DNA of 64,000 nucleotides, taken from assembly GCA_963920665.1 (NCBI GenBank), contig OY987266.1, positions 6,639,001 to 6,703,000 on the forward strand. The letters run 5' to 3'. Under the pieces are notes generated by a model that had not been told where the DNA came from, did no database searches, and saw only the letters and a program-made list of their open reading frames with translations. This DNA comes from Straminergon stramineum (lineage: Eukaryota; Streptophyta; Bryopsida; Hypnales; Calliergonaceae). Below, one piece after another: positions 12,282 to 23,819 of the stretch. The position numbers were made by a program, and so were the translations under genes. Positions within the stretch are counted from its first letter, which is position 1; each line of letters opens with the position of its first letter.

Positions 12282-12932
12282 TCCCTAAATCCCCAAGATC
12301 TTTTTTGAACTTCTAGGAATTTGCTCTAAATTGAATGAAAAGCCAATATTTTGATAAGCTTTATCGATTTAAAAAAAAAATGTAATAGTACAAATTCAAA
12401 CTAGATATGTTAGAGATCACTTAGGAAAAAGGTAGCACAACAATTTCACTTAAGGATTGAAAGATTATAATGTTTGATCATGTGGGTGTTAAAACTGCAA
12501 AAGCGACTTGAAGTCTTTCGATCCTCTTTTCACACATCAAATCTAAAAATTTGGTCACCCAAAACTATGAGGTGAAAGGAACTAACATACATAACCTCAA
12601 TCAATTTTTAGTTTCTAAAAATCTACTTTGCAATTTTTTTAAATGAATTTCAAATATATTTTTTCTTCCAATATCTAGTGTATTTGATGCTCATTTCCAA
12701 GAGCCCTTAACAATACAAAAAGTCAAGATTGCAATGGGCTCCCTTGTACAAAATCTTGAATAGAAAAATCATAATCAATCATTTTCAAGATCAGTTTTTT
12801 GATACTTAAACTAGACTTCAAAAAGAAGTTTTCAAAATACAAACAACTAATAATAGCAACTTGGCTAGGTTTTATTTAACTTCAAAGTTTTGCAAACACC
12901 AGACTTTGGCGTCTTGGGCATTTAGAGGTTAA
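12278..12932 (+). mobile_element. TTAA-type element family A, copy 3
   Basis: Starts TTAATCCCTAAATCCCCAAG and ends CTTGGGCATTTAGAGGTTAA. It is collinear with A2 across the body. It shares its left TTAA with the right TTAA of A2, giving a TTAA-element-TTAA-element-TTAA chain. More diverged than A2 and non-coding. Confidence 0.85.
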
Positions 12933-12954
12933 TCAGGTTCTAACAACTTCAACC

Positions 12955-13085
12955 TTTTTTTTCCAAACAAATGGAAATCCATTGCAAAACAGATAATACA
13001 CTTCAACCCTTTGGGAGGTGGGTGGCTTTGAATTCTTTTTAAACGACAAAAAATGAAAATGAAAAATAAAAAACAAGACCTAAGG
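12955..13085 (-). mobile_element. Probable short retroposon tail
   Basis: A T-run followed by CCAAACAAATGGAAATCCAT resembles, in inverted sense, the LINE/SINE 3' ends at 11054-11235 and 23376-23474. TAACAAC lies on each side (about 12943 and 13087) as a possible short target duplication. The body is barely 130 bp, so the call is tentative. Confidence 0.4.
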
Positions 13086-13136
13086 TAACAACACTCAATA
13101 TTGTCCAATAAGGGATTGAGAATGGTTATACCACAT

Positions 13137-13700
13137 TTAACCCTTAGCCCCTAAATGAATTTGACTATGTTTTCACCAAAAATGTTCCCAAATTGCCATT
13201 TCTAGTATAAGTATCAAATCTTAGAAAAAAAGAACATTTTGGGACACTTAAAACCATAGGATCTTGTACTACATTGGTTTGAGAAGCTAGGGAAAAAATT
13301 TCAGAAATTTTCACCTTGTAGATTGCAAGATATTAGCATTTGAATGGATAAAAAATCCTTTGGGGGGCCTTGCAAAAAATTGGCAACTGCACAAGGTTAC
13401 ATTTGTATGAAAAAATGTCCCAAATGGTGATCCTTTGGATTCATTATTCAAGGCAATTTGGCTACATGCTTGAAAAATTTCAGATCAATTGGAATTGTAC
13501 AACATATAGGAAAAAAAATAGAAAGTAGAAAGAAATAGAGAATGATTCAAATTACTAAATTGTCAAGAATTTAAGAATGGAATGAAAAAATGCCAATCCC
13601 AATGGTGGTAATGTTGGAATTAACAATCTACATCCTAAGATTTTATATTTTTCCAAAAATATTGAAAATTGAGTTAAATAAAGGACTTCAAAGTTTATTG
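13137..13700 (+). mobile_element. TTAA-type element family B, 3'-truncated copy (B2)
   Basis: Starts TTAACCCTTAGCCCCTAAAT. The body then matches 15470-15880 and the reverse complement of 24542-25403 (GACTATGTTTTCACC, GATTGCAAGATATTAGCATT). Similarity stops near 13700, so the right terminus is lost. Confidence 0.65.
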
Positions 13701-13996
13701 TAGATACATAACTACAACTAGGTTCAAGGTTCACATGCTCATGTCTCAAAACTCATGCACTAGCATCATTGGATATGGAAGCCTACTATTCATTGTGAGG
13801 TTGACCAATCAAACTATCTTCACCTTCATTTTAAAGTTCTATATTCAAAACATTCTATACAAGTGATCATGGATCTCAATACACTATAGAAAGAGAAAAA
13901 TAACTCCAACTATTCTAAGTAGTTGGTGTACATTGAGAGCTATGCATTTTGCTTGCATGCTTGTGAGCTTCTATATTTGCATCTTTGGCTACGTTA

Positions 13997-14915
13997 TTAA
14001 CCTCTAAAGGTTCATAGTCCCATTGGGGGACAAATGGAATTTTAGGCAGGTACCTATGGTCTCAATTTTTGTCCTAAGTTTTTGAAACTTTTTCTAAAGA
14101 TAGAAAAATTTATAAGCTTCATGGTAATTTAATTATTTTTTCATTTGATGCTCGGGAACAAAAGTTATGCCCAAACAAGCTCAAAATAGGGGAGAAGGGG
14201 TAGCCAAAAAAAATTCAAAAATTTGAATTTTATTTCTTTATATAATTTCTCCTCGTAGGTTATATTTTTGTCTACATGGAAAGCTTTGATTCATTCCGTT
14301 TTGATTTGTTATGAAAAAGTTATGGACAATCTTGTTTTTCAAGCAATTAGAATATCTTCTTGAAAAAATAACTTGCAAGATTCATTTCTAAATGCAATTT
14401 TTACAATTTAAAAAAAAAGGTCCACATGGTTTAATTTGCTTGCTAGAAAAATCTCACCATTGGAATTAGTGCATTTTAATTCCATCTTAGAGATATTAAT
14501 AATTTAGATTTTCCTTCTATCTTGGACCTACTTCTACTTAACAATTTTTTAAAGAATGAAAATCATGAGTGCTTCTTTAAAAAATAAATTATAGACTATC
14601 AACTCAATTCTTCAACACAAATATTTTTTTAATTCAAAGTCCACAATGCAAAAAATTTCAACAAAAGGTAGTCAAAGTCATTTGAAATTGCAAGCCAATG
14701 TTCAAAAACCTTTGTTTTCCAACTTTGAATGCTAATGTCTCTCAATCTGTAAAGTCCAACTTCATGAAACTCCTACCACTTGATCTTAGACAAGTAAAGT
14801 ATAAGATCATGCAGTTAGATTCTAAAAAAAATTCGTTTTCTTGGGTGGATGTAGTAAAAATGGATGTTTTGAGTGTTTTTTGACCAATAAAATGGCCTTT
14901 GTCCTAAGGGGTTAA
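13997..14915 (+). mobile_element. TTAA-type element family D, copy 1
   Basis: Starts TTAACCTCTAAAGGTTCATA and ends TTTGTCCTAAGGGGTTAA. The interior matches 46568-47494 and 49110-50021: GACAAATGGAATTTTAGGCA, CAATTTTTGTCCTAAGTTTT, and GTTATGGACAATCTTGTTTT. It is 919 bp and has no ORF of note. Confidence 0.8.
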
Positions 14916-14919
14916 CCAA

Positions 14920-15060
14920 GTCAATGTTATTTGAAAAAAAAATTCTACTATGCCTAAATGAGGTTTGAAATTCTATTTTGAACACAATTCTTGCTTTTGA
15001 CTTAATTATGAGCATTTGAGCTCCTACTAGTCCTAATTTATGTATTCTATATAGGTTGTT
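14920..15060 (+). repeat. Fragment of dispersed repeat H
   Basis: TTCTACTATGCCTAAATGAG and the following 120 bp match the outer arms of repeat H (8560-8700 and 20990-21080). Only one arm is present here. Confidence 0.5.
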
Positions 15061-15094
15061 TTAAGTCCTACCACCCCAATTGTATAGTAGGCAC

Positions 15095-15400
15095 CCCCCA
15101 AAATACCACCTTTTGCTACTATGCCTTGTTACTATTATGGAGTATTAGACTAGTCAAATTTTCTTATTGGCAAGTGAAAGGAGATTCGAACATACTAAAG
15201 AATAGGACATTTTGATACAATATGCAAAAATTATGAAAGGCCAAAGTTTTTCGTAGAAGTTCTAAAATAGTTTCTTCCATAGAAGTACATATTGATTTTG
15301 GAGATGTACATTGAGTGATGATGGCGATTTTTGATTAGTAGCACATACATTAGAGGGCCACTTTATGAAGAGTTTGTCTTTGCATCTCTATGCCAACTCA
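15095..15400 (+). repeat. Dispersed repeat G, copy 1
   Basis: Collinear with about 17555-17830 and 35690-35910. Shared blocks include GCTACTATGCC, GCAAGTGAAAGGAG, and GTACATATTGATTTTGGAGA. Terminal structure was not resolved. Non-coding. Confidence 0.6.
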
Positions 15401-15459
15401 ATGAGTGACTTTTTAAGCTATGTGAGAGACTTTTGCTTTACAATGAGTGAGTAGTTGTC

Positions 15460-17337
15460 TTATTCTCTAAAGTTCCTTAACTATGTTTTCACCCAAAATA
15501 CTCCCAAACTGCCATTTCTAGTACAAGTACCAAATCTTTGAAAAAAGAACATTTTTGGACACATGTAACCACAGGATCATGCAGTACACTGGTTTGAGAA
15601 GATAGGGAAAAAAATTCAGAAATTTTCACCATGTGGATTGCAAGATATTAGCATTTGAATGGACAAAAATCCTTTTGGGGCCCCTATGAAAAACAGGCCA
15701 ACTACACTTTACAAGGTCACATTTGTAAAGAAAATTTTCATGTTGCTGGTGCTTATTTGGATTCATTATTCAAGGCAAGTTGGCTACATGCCTGAAAAAT
15801 TACAGATAATTTGGAATTGTACAGCACATAGGAAAAAAATAGAAAGTAGAAAGAAATAGAGAATGATTCAAAATACGAAATCGTTAACCCCTCACCGCCG
15901 AAGGGGACCAAAAGTGCCCTAAGGTCAAATTCAAAGTGTTGTAACTTTTGCGTCCGATGTCCAAATTCAAAAAAACTTGTTGAAAAATTTGAGCTCTCTC
16001 TTCTAGTTTGTGTGGTAAAATTTTCAGATCAATCTAGGATTTGCTAAGTTTTTGAAAGCCAATCGAAGTTTACAAGTTCAATTTGAGTTCACCAAACTGC
16101 ATTTGATGGTTGCAACTTTGGGGGCTTGAATCTCCTTCATCCAAAGTTTGTTTTCAATAAAATCTATTGGGTTATGTTCCCCTCGAAGTCTACTTATTGT
16201 GGTAGAATTTTCATGTCAATCCAAGTTGTTTTGAGCAATTCAAAGTTCAAAATCCCAACATTTTTGGAATACAATGAACTTTGACAACTTGTTTCTTCTT
16301 CATACAATGTTCGTTTCCAATAATTGCTTTTGGAAAAGTTGCGCATACTAGTCTAGTTTGTGTGTATAAAATTTCATATCAATCCAAGAAGTTATGAGTG
16401 AGTGAGAAGCATTTTAATAGAAGAAGGTTCAAATTTTGATGTATTTTTTGCAACTTTTCTTGTTATTTTTTGACATTTCAAAGCCATTTTGTAGACACAA
16501 TGAGTCAATTGAATGATATTTTTTTTCATCAAAATTTTTTTATGCTGATTTTGTAAAACTTTATCATTTAAGGTTTCTTCATTTGAGTAGATTTAGAAAC
16601 CAAATTTCGCCTCCAAATGTATTTTTAGAAAAATTTCAGCATCCTTTTTCAACACTAAAACATTATAATCTTGCAATCTATGCAATCAAATGACATCAAA
16701 TTTGATGCACATCATCTACAACAAGTGCACTACAAGATTTTACAGTTGAAATCTCTCTATCTCAATGAAAATTATATCTATAACACTTCAGAAGAAATGT
16801 CGTTTTTGAACTCGTTCAGGCCTTGGGTGGTGAGGGGTTAAGGATTTAGTTATGGAATTGAAAAATGCCAATCCCAGTGGTTGTAATTTTGTAATAAAAA
16901 ATCTACATTTTATGATTTTTTTCCCAAAAAATATTGAAAATTGAGTTAAGTAGATGACTTCAAAGTTTATTTTAGAGTGAAGAATCCATAACTACCCACA
17001 AACTAAAACTCCTCATAACTTTCATCTCATAAATCAAATGGAAGGATTTGAAGCTTTCCACAGATATAGAAAGATGGAAAAAAAATTCAAAATTGTTTTT
17101 ATGAAAAAAGTGAATTTTCTTAATTTGTACAAGTTGCCTGAGTTGAGAAAGAAACTACATGTCATACAATAACTTTTTAACTATGTATTCAAATGTTATG
17201 AAAATTGTTGTCTATTAAAGCTATTCCTCGCCCCCATGTTATATGAAAATTTTATAGAAAAAAAAAATTCCATTTGTAGTGAGCTGCCCAAAATCACTTT
17301 GTTGCCAAAAAATTCAATTTGGTCCTTTTGGGATTAA
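15460..17337 (+). mobile_element. TTAA-type element family B, copy 3, split by a family C insertion
   Basis: The left part (to 15893) and the right part (from 16842) rejoin to match other B copies. The right end is GGTCCTTTTGGGATTAA. The left end near 15460 (CTCTAAAGTTCCTTAACTAT) has lost a clear TTAA. Across the join the sequence reads AAATCG-TTAA-GGATTTAG, matching the uninterrupted AAATTGTTAAGAATTTAG of the B copies at about 6700 and 28660. Confidence 0.8.
15894..16841 (+). mobile_element. TTAA-type element family C, copy 1, with demonstrable TTAA target duplication
   Basis: Starts TTAACCCCTCACCGCCGAAG and ends CTTGGGTGGTGAGGGGTTAA; 948 bp including both TTAA. It lies inside a family B element whose other copies carry a single TTAA at this point, so TTAA was duplicated on insertion. 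The body is AT-rich, non-coding, and nearly identical in order to 37671-38638. Confidence 0.93.
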
Positions 17338-17554
17338 GGTAGAATATCTAGGTTAAGTGAACAACAACATACTTAATTAGATGGATCCCAATTTTTGTTT
17401 TGTTTTGTTTATCAAAATTATATTTTAAGTGCCAAAGCTTCTTTTTAAACTTTAATATAATATCCAGCACCCAAGTACAAAAGTTGTTATTTGAGTATGG
17501 TCCCTATTTTTGTACTTTACTATGAAATACATGTATTGTACCATCTAAAGTGTG

Positions 17555-17830
17555 TACCCCACAAACTGTCATTTATTGCTACTATGCCTAATTACTATTA
17601 TTAGACTATTAAAAAAATTCTTCTTGGCAAGTAAAAAGAGGTTCCAACGCACCAAAGAACACAATATTTTGGATTTTGTATGCAAAAGTTTTGATGGAAC
17701 AAAGTTTGGTTCTAAAAGAGTTTCTTCCATATAGGTACATAATTGATTTGGGGATGTAGTAGTAGTGAAGATGGTGGTTTAGGGTCATTGGCACATAGGG
17801 GACTGCCCATCATATTTTTCAAAGGAACTC
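17555..17830 (+). repeat. Dispersed repeat G, copy 2
   Basis: Matches copy 1 at 15095-15400 in the same order and orientation: TTGCTACTATGCC, GGCAAGTAAAAAGAGGTTC, and GTTTCTTCCATA. Limits are approximate. Confidence 0.6.
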
Positions 17831-19080
17831 TCGAATTTAGAGTGCTTGGTTGTAAAGAAAATGGTAGGAATGCCTTGTAGGATGCTAAACCCATCATTCG
17901 AAGAATGCCTTGTATGTTGAATTTGTGTGCTATGATGAATTTGTTTCCTATATGGTAATTGTAAAAAAAAAGCTCCCTATTTTTGTGTTACGTTAATTCT
18001 ATATTCTTCACCCCTCCTTGCTAATTTGGAGCCTTTGATTGAAAATTTGCAAATTTTATTAAGTGTGAAATAAAAAAATTCATGTATTTTTTCCAAGGCA
18101 AAAATTCACCTTGTAGGACCCACTTCAAATGACAAGTTTAGCATTTTGCAAATGCCTTTCCTCGTGCAATTAAGTTATAAGCACCCCCTTTAGGGGGACA
18201 CTATGGAACCCAATTGCACCATTTCAAATTAAATGTCTACTTTTCACCAGATAAAAGTAAATTTTTTGCCAAAATTTTTATATTTCTATATTAAATGTGG
18301 ATGAAATCACCAAATTTGGATGAAAAATGTGTAAATAGAATTGCAAAATATGTTTGGGGTCCCAAAGATGGATGAATGTAGAAATACAAATGCCCTTCAC
18401 CAAATTTTTGAGTGATTATCATCTTGGCACTTTCTAAAAGAGTAAAAATATAAAAGGATTGGTTCTAAAGAAAAGCCATGAGTAATAAGAGTACTAGTAT
18501 GGATGTCAACTTCATATAAGTTAATAATTCTGAAAGCCCCATCGTCCACTACACAAAATAGTGAAATTAGGTTGCCCCACACTAATTTCTCAACATTTGA
18601 CACTATTAAAATATTTGTAGTTATTGTACAAGAATGCACTACTTTTGAATTAGATATTGTTGTAATTGAGACTTGTGAACCTCCATGTGTACAAATGGAA
18701 ACATTTTTAGAAATATTTGTTGGCTTGTAAAGTAACTTTCTTGTTGTAAGGCAATCTGATTGTCACTATTTTGTGTAGTTGTCGAATTGGACCCTAAGTC
18801 CACCCCTAATGATCCCTGCCCAAGAATCATGAAAATAGGAATTCTCTCCTTCCTCACTAAGTTATGGCCGAATGGCAGACCCACTGATGCTCTGCTCGCT
18901 GCGCTGCTGCTCGTATCTGAGAAGATAAGCTAAGCTCCACTGTAGTGGAGTCCACATGATGGGAATGTTCATATCATATTGGCCGGGGGCCTCCGGGATG
19001 ATTGTAACTTACCCCATCTTCTTTGGGTGGGGCTGACTCCTGAAGGAAAAATGAAGTGAACACTTCATTACTTTCCTTTT
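17831..19080. other. Unassigned intergenic stretch
   Basis: AT-rich DNA with short chance ORFs on both strands. A brief GC-richer patch (about 18860-19040) contains GCTCCACTGTAGTGGAGT, a small palindrome. No gene or element ends were recognised. Confidence 0.4.
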
Positions 19081-19816
19081 ATAACCCCTCACCACCCAAG
19101 GCTTGAACAGGTTCAAAAACGACATTTCTTTTGAAGCATTATAGATATAATTTTCACTGACTTAGAGAGATTTTAACTATAAAATCTTGTAGTGCACTTG
19201 TTGTAGATGATGTGCATCAAATTTGGTGTCATTTGATTGCATAGATTGCAAGATTATAATGTTTTAGTGTTGAAAAAGGATGCTGAAATTTCCCTAAAAA
19301 TACATTTGGAGGCGAAATTTGGTTTCTAAATCTACTCAAATGAAGAAACCTTAAATGATAAAGTGATTCAAAATCAGCATAAAAAAATTTTGATGAAAAA
19401 AAATATCATTCAATTGACTCATTGTGTCTACAAAATGACTTTGAAATGACAAAAAATAACAAGAAAAGTTGCAAAAAATACATCAAAATTTGAACCTCCT
19501 TCTATTAAAATGCTTCTCACTCACTCATAACTTCTTGGATTGATATGAAATTTTATACACACAAACTAGACTAGTATGTGCAACTTTTCCAAAAGCAATT
19601 ATTGAAAACGAACATTGTATGAAGAAGAAACAAGTTGTCAAAGTTCATTGTATTCCAAAAATGTTGGGATTTTGAACTTTGAATTGCTCCCAGACATTCA
19701 AAACAAGTTGGGTTGACATGAAAATTCTACCTAAATAAGTAGACTTTGAGGGGTACATAACCCAATAGAATTTATTGAAAACAAACTTTGGATGAAGGAG
19801 ATTCAAACCCCTGAAG
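19081..19816 (-). mobile_element. TTAA-type element family C, truncated copy 2
   Basis: Starts ATAACCCCTCACCACCCAAG, with one base of TTAA altered, and is the reverse complement of most of 15894-16841. Similarity stops near 19816, where an unrelated GTTGGGTCAGGGATC begins. About 200 bp of the far end is missing. Confidence 0.8.
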
Positions 19817-19999
19817 TTGGGTCAGGGATCATGCCATGAGATCCTCTACATACACCAGAATAGTGAAATTAGGTTGCCTTAAAGATCAATCAATTGCATT
19901 GCCTTACCCATCAAAAGTTACCTCATGATTTACTACTAGTCCACATGAAGGTGCATGGAACTCTCTGAAGTGTGCACCTTGAACTAGTGCATCAATCTG

Positions 20000-20205
20000 C
20001 GCATCAATAGAAAAGTGCATTGCCTTCAAAAAAAATCTAGGTGACGCATTTTTCCGTTGCATGTCCTAAAACGCAAAATCTGCGTTTACTGTAACGCAGT
20101 TTTTAGAAACATGCGTTTACAGTAAATGCAGATTTTGCGTTTTGGGATAGAAAACGGAAAAATGTATCATTGGATTTTGTTGAAGGCAACGCTTTTTTCT
20201 ACTAG
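20000..20205. mobile_element. CACTA-derived foldback MITE
   Basis: One long hairpin: GCATTTTTCCGTTGC pairs with ACGGAAAAATGT, and AAAACGCAAAATCTGCGTTT pairs with ATGCAGATTTTGCGTTTT, with a loop near 20100. The right end, inverted, reads CACTAGTAGAAAAAAGC, close to the CACTACAAGAAAA end typical of plant CACTA transposons. The left end is more diverged. Confidence 0.65.
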
Positions 20206-20579
20206 TGGCACCACACATAGTTTTGGGTTGATGAAAATTATTGCATCATTGCCAAGGAATGGGGAGATCCAAAGGGGCTAGAAGGAAATCAACCAATAGA
20301 AATAATTGGATTACTGCCTTAATTTCAGAATTTTAGGTCATATCACCGAATACAAAACAAGGAGTATATGAAACTTCTTATGAAAAAGAAATGACAATTT
20401 TTGCACCTTTTCACCACCAAGAATAAGGAGATTTTAACTTCACCACACAACCTTATACTATTTTGTAGATGAGTAGCCCTAGGTATAGCTAGCATTCAAT
20501 TCAAATTGAATCAAGAATGTTTAATAGTTGTCTGCATAAGATTTTTCAAGCTATTATTTATGAATGTGTAAACATCAGA

Positions 20580-21300
20580 AGACAAGTTGTTTATACAAGT
20601 GGAGTGGTAGGAGGTAAAGCAATCCATGTAGCATATGTAAATTATGATTAGTAGGAGCTCAATTACTCATAGGTGAGTCAAAACTAGAAATCATGTTCAA
20701 AGTAGAATTTCAGACCTCATTTAAGCATAGTATAATAACTTTTTTCAAAAAACTTTGAACTAGATTAATGTGGAAAATTAAACTAAATTTCATCTCCTAA
20801 AAACCGTTTGTGATTTCAAGCATTCAATCAAAAGTTATGGACAAAATTCAAAGAAGGGTTGAAAGAAACATCCTCTCTATATTTTATCCATAACTTTTGA
20901 TTGGAGGCTTGAAATCACAAATGGGTTTTTGGAGATGAAATTTAGCTTGATTTTTTTCATTAAACTAATTCAATTTTCTTTTTTAAAGTTTATTCTATTG
21001 TACCTAAATGAGGTCTGAAATTCTACTTTGAACACAATTCCTTTGTTTTTGACAATGAGAAGTCAACTAGCTTTCATCTTCAAATTGTCCGATGCCCTAT
21101 GAGGATTCATGATGAGTAATGAATTTCATTATAAAAATAACCTCTCCACACTCCACTCATGACATGTCAATGAAGTAATTCCTTCATTTTGCCATTAAAC
21201 TCTTTTTTGACAATAGATGGACAAATGATAAATTGATATTTGACTCAATGGATTGTTATTAGATTCTTTGGATTTTTGACCAACCATCTTTACATTACAA
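20580..21300. repeat. Dispersed foldback repeat H, copy 2, intact hairpin
   Basis: The arm at about 20690-20860 is inverted at about 20880-21055. ATTTCATCTCCTAAAAACCG pairs with a GTTTTTGGAGATGAAATTTA block, and CATTTAAGCATAGTATAA with the opposite CTATTGTACCTAAATG block. The outer right part (21060-21300) matches, inverted, the left side of copy 1. Confidence 0.75.
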
Positions 21301-22692
21301 AAAAATTAAACACTTGTTTTTCATTCATTTAAATTGAACCTGCTATCTAAGTATGGTAGTGTGCAAATACATTGCCTTGAATTGATGAATTGCCTTTAAC
21401 TTAGTTTTTGAAATGAGTTGTATTATATGTGTATGTTTTTAAACTAACTAATTTTGCAAACTTAAGAAAATTGACTGAAATGCCAAAAAGAAATTAGTTC
21501 TTTTACCAAATTAAATGACTCAACTTAGACAACAACTGAATAACTATGGAGAACCACCAAATGACATGTGAAAAGAAAGGCAAAAAACCAAGTCACCCCA
21601 TAAACTCCTCACTCGTTGATCCTTGTACAATAACATAAAATATTTATATAATGTAAAATGTGAAGAAATTAATAAGGAGCAATAGAATTTCACTATTCAT
21701 TGTAGTATCATTTGAAAATTTTGAGTCCAAGGATTCCAAGCTAGTACATGATCTCCAACATTGAATCTTACAACCTACAATAGTCTACAAGGATCTTATA
21801 AACTTAATTGTTTTAATGAGACCTACTATTCTCAATCTACATTAATCTAATGAGAAGGGATTTGTAAGCTATCTTTAATATGCTAAAAGGGGTTCTTTTC
21901 AATAAGGGATCCCAACAACCCCAAAAAATTGGATGTAGTTTTGATTGGATCCCATCTAAAGAAAATTGGATGTATTATTAGTTTTATATATCATTACATA
22001 TCATAAATAGGCATCCCATGTCATAAAGCTCAAGATATCATCAATGCAATGCAAAAAGGGATTAATAAATATATTCATATCTAATTATTGGTATAAATTT
22101 AGAATTTGAAATTATTATCATTGGAGGAGCATAAAACATCACATATAATTAGACCATATCTAGACTTTGATGATTGAAATAGAACCAATTGAAAAGAATA
22201 TAAATCTTAAAAAATCATAATATACCTCATCAAATAAGAATTTTTGGTAGGAAGAAATTAGTAGATCTGAAGCTTTAATTAGGAAAATAATTAAGTATGG
22301 CTTTTAAAGATTCAAGACTTAAAGTCTACATTTTTGCAAGTTATTTTTCTTTTATCTATCCCTACATTAATTGATTCATAATTTTGCACAAAGATCTTGA
22401 ATCATCAAGAAATCGATAGACATAATTTTTGTTCTTAACATACTTGTATGTAATTCATCTGTTTCATGTAGCCTTTGTAAGATTTTCTTGAAATCACTTG
22501 TAATCCACCTAGAAGATGCCAAGACTTCCAGGGGTTAAAAAGGAAAAAAAATATGTAATGGCATGGAAAATTTCAAGCTATAAGCCCTTTGGGCATTAGA
22601 GTCCTAGGAAATTTTTGGTGAACACACATTTTTCTCATTTTGAAATTTATAATTTATTCATGCATTGTCCAAAACTACATGCAAAGACAATT
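21301..22692. other. Unassigned intergenic stretch
   Basis: Low-complexity AT-rich DNA. No ORF above chance length, no terminal repeats and no shared family block were recognised. Confidence 0.4.
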
Positions 22693-22974
22693 TTAACCCC
22701 TAAAGGCTTAAAGTCCTAGAATGGGTTTTAAAAGATTTTGGGTAAATTTTGTTCTTGCATGTCAAATTTTACTTTATTTTTTGAAACTTTTTTAGAAGGC
22801 AAGGGAAAATTCAAAAATTTTGAAAACATAATTTTTATTTCATTTGGTATCCATGAGAAAAAATTATGGCCTCTTATATACATAATGCTTAAGCCAAGAT
22901 AACAAAGGAAAAAACACCAATGAAAACTTGAAATAAAATTTTTTTTAAATTTTATTTCCTCAAAGAGAATATTT

Positions 22975-23174
22975 CACTACAAGAAAAAGGGGTGTTTTAA
23001 GTATAGTCCTAATAGTATAGCCCTATAATGACTTGAAAGGGGTCTTCTCAATAAAAATTTAATAGAAATACATGTGTTTTAAGCAAAATTTTACTATGAA
23101 CACTCCTTTCAGGTCATTACTTATAGGACTATACTACTAGGACCATATTTGAAATACCCCTTTCTCTTGTAGTA
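22975..23174. mobile_element. CACTA MITE with 3-bp target duplication
   Basis: The left end CACTACAAGAAAAAGGGGTG and the right end, inverted (TACTACAAGAGAAAGGGGTA), are classical En/Spm-CACTA termini. TTT on both sides is the expected 3-bp duplication. Subterminal arms (AGTCCTAATAGTATAGCCCT and its inverted mate) extend the pairing over about 65 bp. It is 200 bp and non-autonomous. Confidence 0.9.
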
Positions 23175-23375
23175 TTTATGTCTACACAAAGAACTTTGAC
23201 TTACTCCTCTTGGATTAGTGATGTGAAAGTTATGAAGGGTTCTACTTAACAAACTTCGAAGGATGAGAATCATTAATTCGAAAAAATCCTAGATTTTCAA
23301 CTCAATTCCCCACCATAAAAACTTAAACTTCAAAACCTTGTAGTAAAGGAATTTGATGTTTAAGAGAACTCAAAG

Positions 23376-23474
23376 TTTTTTTTTTATTTTTTATTCAAAC
23401 ACATGGACAATTTCCATTGCAAAAGGAAACAGTACAATGAACCAAAGGCACAAATCATGAAAAAAAATTTACAT
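23376..23474 (-). mobile_element. 99-bp retroposon tail with 12-bp target duplication
   Basis: GAGAACTCAAAG (23364-23375) and GAGAATTCAAAG (23475-23486) flank it, with one mismatch. Read on the minus strand, it ends with a CAATGGAAATTGTCCATGTG block and an A-rich tail, the same 3' end as 11054-11235. An extremely 5'-truncated LINE/SINE copy. Confidence 0.75.
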
Positions 23475-23819
23475 GAGAATTCAAAGTTTGAAAACCTAGT
23501 AAGGAAAGGTCCAAGGAAATCTTTTTCTTTTCTACTTTGAACATTAATATCATACAATCTATATTGTTAAAGTTCCTGAAATTTATTCCATATATTCTCA
23601 TACAAGTCTCATGCAAGATCCTACTATTCATTCCAAAAAAATAGTTTTTATTTATCTTAGTTTTGTGCACTTGAAAATGGAAGTTTTCAAGTGCTTTTGG
23701 GTGAAACATAGTCATTAACTTTTTTGAAATTAAACCCCTTTGACTTCCAAGAAAGATCCAACTAAAATGCTTGGCAATATTATGACGAATTTAGGTGTAG
23801 TTACCTTAGAGAATTTGAG

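Larger units (their letters stand above)
22693..23718 (+). mobile_element. TTAA-type element family D, copy 2, with two nested insertions
   Basis: Starts TTAACCCCTAAAGGCTTAAA. The interior follows family D (GGATTAGTGATGTGAAAGTT; a block on Tyr-rich AT sequence shared with 49400) but is interrupted by a CACTA MITE (22975-23174) and a retroposon tail (23376-23474). The right end is eroded to CATTAAC near 23718. Confidence 0.65.
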
